NCBI GenBank assembly: GCA_020746875.1
Contig: JAGTJL010000017.1
Coordinates: forward strand, 248,001 to 312,000
Source: Rhexocercosporidium sp. MPI-PUGE-AT-0058
Taxonomy: Eukaryota; Ascomycota; Leotiomycetes; Helotiales
Length of the DNA stretch: 64,000 nt
Reading direction: 5' to 3'
Of the stretch, positions 57,790 through 64,000 are shown piece after piece. Positions within the stretch are counted from its first letter, which is position 1. Every line of letters begins with the position of its first letter. The translations under genes and the position numbers were made by a program. The notes beneath the pieces were generated by a model. The model saw nothing but the letters and a program-made list of their open reading frames with translations. It did not search any database and was not told the origin of the DNA.

Positions 57790-58870
57790 ATTAAAGGCTA
57801 AGTACTGAGCTTATAAAGTAGTGCCATCGGCATCCCTTTATTATTTACACTTATTCCTAAGGGGAAAAGCTATAAAGAAAGCGAGGACAAAGAAATACTT
57901 AATATTTAAGATAACTTAACGCACAAACTTAAGGAAACCTTAAAAGTCAAGCTCTTCGATATCTTTTAAGGAAACCGAAAGGACTTAAAGACTTTTATTT
58001 TTTAAGTAAAACTTTATTAATATTTTAATAATAAGAAGTTCTTTATTAACGAAAATTACGCTTTTTAAACGGTATTATACTTTAAAAGCGAGGCCATGCG
58101 ATAGGTCGAGCCGTTCCTTAAAGACTACTTCGAACACAAAGCTACTTATAAAGTAATACTCGCTATATAAATTATATTTAAAACTTAAAAAAGATTTAAA
58201 AAGAAAATTCGGCGAATATTTAATAATATTAATGAAATTAAGACGGCGAAGACTTACTTATATAACTTAAAGTAAGTTAATAATATAATAGCTTATATTA
58301 CGGAATTCCAGAAGTACGTTAATAAAACTAATTAAAACTCTTAATTATTTATTAATTATTATTGACGAGGACTTAAAGATTATATTTAATTAAAACTCAC
58401 TCGAATTGATCCTTAAGCTAAAGATATCCTTACCTTTATCGAATAGACCGTCTGAATTAATAACCGCTTATACGAGTTCAAATGCGAATAATAAGCGTAC
58501 GTAAAAGGAAGCTAGAAGCAATTTAGCTACCGATAAAACGAAGGGCGCCGACGATAAGGTAACCCTAAGGATAATTAATAATTAGACCTTATAAAATGCG
58601 ACGCTACTTATAAAAAAGAAAAGGGCAGAATACAATAAAAAAGACTATTAAAAAAAGTCATAAATAAACGGCGCGAAAAGAAGTTATATTATAAATATAA
58701 TCTTCCGGGATATATAATAAGCTTATATTGCAAAAAGGGGGCTATAAGGAAATAATTTAACTTTATAGGACAAGAAGCATATAATATTACCGACGTATTA
58801 CTTCCTTTCCTACCGAAGGAAGTCTAAATTAGCGCGACTTACTATTATATAATAATAAACGAGCTTAACG
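57790..58870 (+). pseudogene. Gypsy A1-3 gag relic
   Basis: Collinear with 29990-31060. The CCHC knuckle region lies at about 58676-58740 (KKLYYKYNLPGYIISLY, Cys mostly Tyr). Stops throughout. Confidence 0.75.
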
Positions 58871-59331
58871 TTAATTATATTAATAATTAAATCGAAAGTG
58901 ACGGCGGTAAAGAAAATAATAAATAAAGCGAAATAAATAATAATTATATTCGTTAATATATAATAAGACCCGAGTTTAATAACTGGACTTAATAAAATAA
59001 ATAATACGTTTAATAATAAGTGTCCGAGACCACGCGTAAGATATAAAGCCTAAAAGATATAATTAATATCGAGAGGAGCGAGGACTCTTAATATTAAGGC
59101 AGTATTATGCCACTAGGACTAGCACTCTTAAGACTTTAAAAGCGTGAGGTCTAGCGAGTCACTTAGCGGGAGGAATACCTTATCCGCGAGGCTCTTAATA
59201 TTAAGTATTAAACAAATATCGATATAAAAGTCACTTATATCGAATTAAGGGCCGTCTTACGCGGAGGGCCGTAATAAGGCGAGGAGCACGAGGTAATCTT
59301 CTGAAGTAACTTACGTATTGCCTAAAGGATA

Positions 59332-61163
59332 ACGTCTAACCCCCCCCCTTCCGGCCACCCCCGCCTTCCGGCCACTCGCTTAACCTCACCGCTTTTTGTA
59401 TCACTCAACTTCAATAATAATTAATTATTTCATTTCCTAATCGATTTTCTTGAAATTTGGAATGCGAATTGTTTCCATTATAAAGCCTGAATATACTGAA
59501 TATGACGTTGTGTGCGCTTTAGATAAAGTGGCAAATAGCAAGTCCTTGCGGAAGGCATCGCTAGAGTAGGGTGTTCTAAGGTCTACCCTTCAAGACCGCA
59601 ATATAATAACACAATCACGTCAAGACGGTGCTAGCCACTTGCAAAGGCTACTTACAGTTGTGGAGAATCGATTGACTAATTGGATTTTGAATCAAGAGGC
59701 TCTTGGTTATGGAGTGACGCATGCGCAGATTAGGACTTTTAGAGAGAGGCTCTTAGCTCTCTAAGGGGACCACAAACCACTTGGAAAACACTAGATGGCA
59801 CGATTTTTGGCTCGGAATCCTGTTCTTAAGACTAAGAGGCAAATATACGTTGATTCTGTACGTGTCAATTGCGCTCGATCCGAAGTTATTAGGCCTTGGT
59901 TCCAAAAACTCGACATTCCGGCAATTAGAGCTATTCCAGCCAATTAACGATGGAATATGGACGAGATAGGTGTTATGGAAGGTTATGGTCTTAATAGATA
60001 TGTTATAAGGAGTATCGAAACACGCAAGGTTCAAGGAAAACAGCCAGGTTCACGTGCTTGGACGATAATTATTGAGTGTATCTCTGCAACTGGAGCTTCT
60101 ATACTACTACTTGTAATATACAAGGGAAAATCAGTACAGCAATAGTAGTTTCCATTTCAATTAGAGATATTCGACAATTAGCACTTCATTGCCACTGAAA
60201 ATAGGTGGACTACTGATGCCACGGCTCTAGAGTGGCTGGAAAAGGTGTTTATCCCTCAGACGGAACTACGTGACTATTCAGTAAGACTCCTCATTCTAGA
60301 CGGCTATAAGAGCCATAAAACTACGGAATTCCTTTGGAGGTGCTTTAAGCATAATATATACCTCTTATTCTTACCTGCATATACGTCGCACGTCTTGCAA
60401 CCTCTCGATCTGACGGTTTTCTCTGTACTTAAGCGTGCTTACTGGAAAGAGTTGCAAAAGTTGAGTTCTCTAATTGATTCTATACTAATTAGCAAGCGCA
60501 ATTTCCTCATATGCTATTATAAAGCACGCTAAGAGAGTATTACGCCTTCAAATATCAAGTTAGAGTGGAGGACTATAGGTCTTTGGCCGGTATCTGTAGT
60601 CAAGCCGTTAATGAGCCCTTTGCTGTTAGAAAACAGTAACAAATCGACAGATCCAACTCTACTAAAGCCTTAAGAGACGCTAATATAACCTCTAAAGATT
60701 TCCAATACTTTAATTGAGTTGCAGACTCCAAAAAGACGGAAAGATTTGTACGTACAGATTCGTACTCTAGCAAGCGGGTCATATGACTAACTTCTAACGC
60801 AACGTTTGCTTTTTAGGAAAGTGATAAAGGGAATTAACGAAAAGGAATACGAGCTAGGGAAGGCAAATATAAAGATTAAAGAGCTGGAGGAGAGATTAAA
60901 GCACTTGAGGCCGAAGAAAAAGAGGAAGGTCCAGACTAGTCCAAATTCCAAGTTTGCGATAACACGTGCTATTAAGGAGGCTCAAATTGCAGCTGGAGAA
61001 CGTTAAATTGAAGCTGTCGAATCAGAATCAGGAGGAGATTTAGATTCTACAATATCTTGTATAAAAGTTGACGCAGAATAGAGTTATTAAGTCTTGAATA
61101 GGAAGTGTTGAAATTAAGCGAGTGGCCGGAAGGCGGGGGTGGCCGGAAGGGGGGGTTAGACGT
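59332..61163 (+). mobile_element. Fot1/pogo-like DNA transposon, copy M2
   Basis: 1,832 bp, TA on both sides (59330-59331 and 61164-61165). Inverted ends of about 50 bp start ACGTCTAACCCCC and contain the word CCTTCCGGCCACC twice in tandem. The two ends differ in C-run length (9 versus 7). It is inserted in the leader between gag and pol of A1-3. Confidence 0.93.
59500..61080 (+). pseudogene. Fot1/pogo-like transposase (M2), least damaged transposase of the window
   Basis: N-terminal HTH: ALDKVANSKSLRKASLE followed by a TAG where Trp is expected, then STLQDR. DDE core: NMDEIGVMEGYGLNRYVI near 59955, QGKQPGSRAWTIIIECISAT, YKGKSVQQ, RLLILDGYKSHKTTEFLWR near 60290, then HVLQPLDLTVFSVLKRAYWK near 60395. 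The C-terminus, open at 60806-61006, is a coiled coil (ELGKANIKIKELEERLKHL) with a PKKKRKV motif near 60910 that matches a classic nuclear localisation signal. About seven in-frame stops remain, mostly at Trp/Gln codons. It could at most supply binding sites, not active enzyme. Confidence 0.87.
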
Positions 61164-61165
61164 TA

Positions 61166-64000
61166 GCGGACGTCGAGAATAGCGTTTTTCGAACTTACGT
61201 TTAATAAATCTCAATCAACGAGATATTATTTTAATAAACGGCGATACAAATAAGCGTAAGAGACGTATAAGAAGTTATTATAGAAATATTACGGAACCGA
61301 ATATAAGTTAACTTATAAAATAATTTAGAAATTTATTATAAAAGACCTTTTAGATTCTTTATATTCTTAAGTACAAACTAATTATATTATATTTTATACG
61401 AAAATCTAAAGAATTAATAATAAGAAAACATATTAATTGAAGAAGTTTACGTCGAAGGAATAAACTTACGTACGCTTATAATTATAAGGAAAAGTAATTA
61501 CTTAACTCTCGACGTCGATATTCGAGGAGTGAAATTACGGGTTATAATAAATTCTAAAGCGTAAAAGAATTTTATATTTTTTATTATTACGATTTAGTAT
61601 TTCTTATTTATTAAAGTTAAAAAGGACGAGTATTAGTTAGTACTCGCCGACGGAAGGCTTACCGCGAACAGCCTGATCGATATGTAAATAAAGTTATTAT
61701 ATATAAGAACCGGCGGATATTCCGAATATATTTAATTTAATATAATTTAAATTAAAAGGCACGATATTATCTTAAGATTATTATAAATATAACTTTATAA
61801 CCTTAAGATCGACTAGAAAACGTAAAAATTAAAATTTAATAATTATAAGAGCTATTTTTAAGATAAGAAATTAGCGAAAAGCTTAAGAAAGCTAAGCGCA
61901 ACTTCTAAAGAAAAGCTAAAGAATAAAATAATTACCCCTGCGACGGATAATATATTATCAAAATATAAACGCTTTAAGACATTATTTAAAAAAGAACTAG
62001 GCAGTAGCGCCTTACTTAAATATTAAAATTATAATTATCGGATCGAATTAATTAAAAGCACGAAGCTAATATTTTAATTACTACGAGAATATTTAATTAT
62101 AAACTTAATAACAATTAAGAAATATATCGATAAAAACTTAGTAAAAGGATTTATTCGAGAGTCTAAATCCTCTTAAGGGAGTAACGTCCTCTTTATAATA
62201 AAAAAGGATAGCGGACGAAGAATATATATCGACTATTATTAATTAAATGATATTATTAAGAAGGATTATTATATATTACCTTTAACTAAGGAGCTGCGCA
62301 ATAAGCTTAGCGGCGCTAAAATCTTTACTTAATTAAACTTATAAGGCGCGTATAACTTTATAAGAATAATTAAAAGAAAAGAAGAAAAAATAATATTTTA
62401 TATACGTTTTAATTATTATAAGTATATAATTATGCTTTTCGGACTAATTAATGCGCTTATTACATTTTAGCGTTTAATTAATAATATTTTATAATAATAC
62501 TTAAACGTAATATATATATATATTATTTAAATAATATTTTAGTTTATTTTAAGATAAAAGAATAATACGTAAAAGACGTTATAATAATATTAAAAAAGCT
62601 AAAAGCTTTTTTAATACTTTTAAAACCCGAGAAGTGCTATTTTTATAAAGAAGAAATCATTTTCTTAAGTTATATAATTACTATTATAAGACTAGCTATA
62701 AACTTTTAAAAGATTAAAATAATTGTTAAGTAAATTAAGCTTATAAATATTAAGAAAATATAATCCTTTTTAAGATTTATTAACTTTTACCGACGGTTCG
62801 TTCGAAATTATTCGAAGATCGCTATATTATTTATAAAATTAATATATAAGGACAAAAGCTTCGATTAAAGTAATAAAGCAGAAATAGCCTTTTAAGATTT
62901 TAAGAAAGCCTTTATTAAGAAACCAATTCTTATGTTTTTTAATTTAGATAAGGAAATTACGATAAAGATAAACGCCTCCGATTATATTATTAAGGCCGTG
63001 TTAAGCTAACCGGACGAGGACGGCAAATAGTAACTAGTCGTATACTATTCGCGGAAACTCTTGCTAGTAGAACTTAATTACAATATTTATAATAAAAAGC
63101 TATTAAGGGCTGTGGACGTAGTACGCAAATAAAAGGTCTACCTCGAGGGATCGCCTTATAAGGTACGGATTTTAATAAATTATAAAAATCTTATTTATTT
63201 TACGATTATTAAAGAATTAGATCGACGATAGGTTCGATAATATAAAACATTCTTTATAATTAAATTTCGATTTTTATATATTAAAAGAACGAAAAACGCT
63301 AAAGCTAACGCTTTTAATAAGAAAGTAAAATATTTTATAAATAAAATATATAAGTTATATATTATATTTAAAAAAGATAACGACTCGCTAATAGTTAATT
63401 ACCGGCAGCTAATAACGACAAGCTAAGCCCTTAAGAAGATCTGGAAAGGCTACGCTAGCGATCCGGTAGTAACTAAATAAAAGAAGTAGTTAAGCGAAGG
63501 ATTCTTTTTTATTATTACCGGAGCTCTTTTATATTAAAGACGAGTTTATATCCTTACTCGGAATAAGGTAGACTTCGTTAAGAAATAATATAGGCTACCG
63601 ACTTATAAATATTAAAAGATAGCTAAAATATTATTAAAGCTTTTTAAAGAATATTATTTCTTAAGAATAAGAAAAGTAATTAAGAACGTAATTTTATTTT
63701 ATAATATATATATATAGAATAAGGTAAACCGCTATACGCCGTACGGGCTTATGAAGTCGCCGACGATACCGCCGCGCTTATAAAAGTTAATTGCCTTAGA
63801 CTTTGTAGTCGAATTATTATTCTTAAAAGATTTAATTACCGGAATTATTTATGATTTTATTTACGTAATAATAAATAATATAATAAAGTATGCGTATATA
63901 ATATTAATATTAAGCACTTAAAACGCGCCGACGATAGCGCAAGTATTCCTTCGAACAATCTTTACGAATTACAAAATATTAAACGAGGTTATCTTAAATA
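61166..64000 (+). pseudogene. Gypsy A1-3 pol relic, partial
   Basis: Collinear with A2 pol: protease near 61520 (DVDIRGVKLR), RT with YTIMLFGLINA-type text near 62425 and a YLNNILVY-like box near 62525. RNase H near 62970 (NASDYIIKAVLS, KVYLEGSPYKVRI) and integrase from about 63450 to the window edge. It keeps the about 90-bp RT/RNase H linker that A2 has lost. Dense stops. Confidence 0.82.

Larger units (their letters stand above)
57239..64000 (+). mobile_element. Gypsy LTR retrotransposon A1-3, runs off the window
   Basis: 5' LTR at 57239-57732, gag, a nested Fot1/pogo element and pol through to the integrase at the window edge. Interior is collinear with A2 at 29914-33965 and 50729-51300, but the LTR is of the A1 type. 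The 3' end is outside. Confidence 0.88.

Noticed and set aside
1..64000. tRNA or rRNA genes, telomeric TTAGGG arrays, bacterial-type operons
   Set aside because: None seen on either strand; only the tRNA-derived primer site in Copia F.

Overview
The window looks like a chromosome segment of a filamentous ascomycete (Pezizomycotina). Fungal-type short introns, a HET-domain gene, a fungal C2H2 gene and NLR-type WD40 debris all point there. About 80% of it is AT-rich transposon sequence in which CpA/TpG have largely become TpA while CpG survives. Conserved Trp and Gln codons have become stops and catalytic Asp codons have become Asn. This is the signature of repeat-induced point mutation (RIP). 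I cannot name the species.

Layout. 375-4692 is an internally deleted Gypsy element (A1-1) carrying two later solo LTRs. 4693-7208 is unidentified, partly GC-balanced sequence. 7217-11116 is a complete but dead hAT element with an 8-bp target duplication. About 11.6-21.9 kb is a GC-balanced island with a LINE tail, a multi-exon STAND-N/C2H2 zinc-finger gene on the minus strand, a WD40 fragment, a tiny solo LTR and a RIP-killed HET-ankyrin gene. 21.9-23.7 kb is a piggyBac relic and 24.9-26.9 kb a Gypsy gag relic.

27.6-57 kb is a nested stack that can be unpicked base by base from target-site duplications. A second hAT is split by Gypsy A2 (29482-55851; 432-bp LTRs, TSD CTTAC). A2 is split by Gypsy E (33971-50723; 255-bp LTRs, TSD TTAAG/CTAAG), a pogo-like element G (51452-53892; TA) and two solo LTRs. 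E is itself split by a Fot1/pogo-like element (36688-38521; TA), a Ty1/Copia element F (40173-48117; 184-bp LTRs, TSD AACGG) and one solo LTR. Removing the insertions leaves A2 and E at about 6.6 and 6.8 kb, normal for Gypsy. 57239-64000 is a third Gypsy copy (A1-3) that runs off the window and carries a second, better-preserved Fot1/pogo element.

Most unusual: Copia element F carries, between its pol region and its 3' LTR, an apparently real three-exon gene on the strand opposite to pol. The two hAT copies have transposase genes broken by about ten short introns. The likely host genes are confined to the island. They resemble the incompatibility/innate-recognition repertoire of fungi (STAND N-domain, WD40, HET, ankyrin), and most are damaged.
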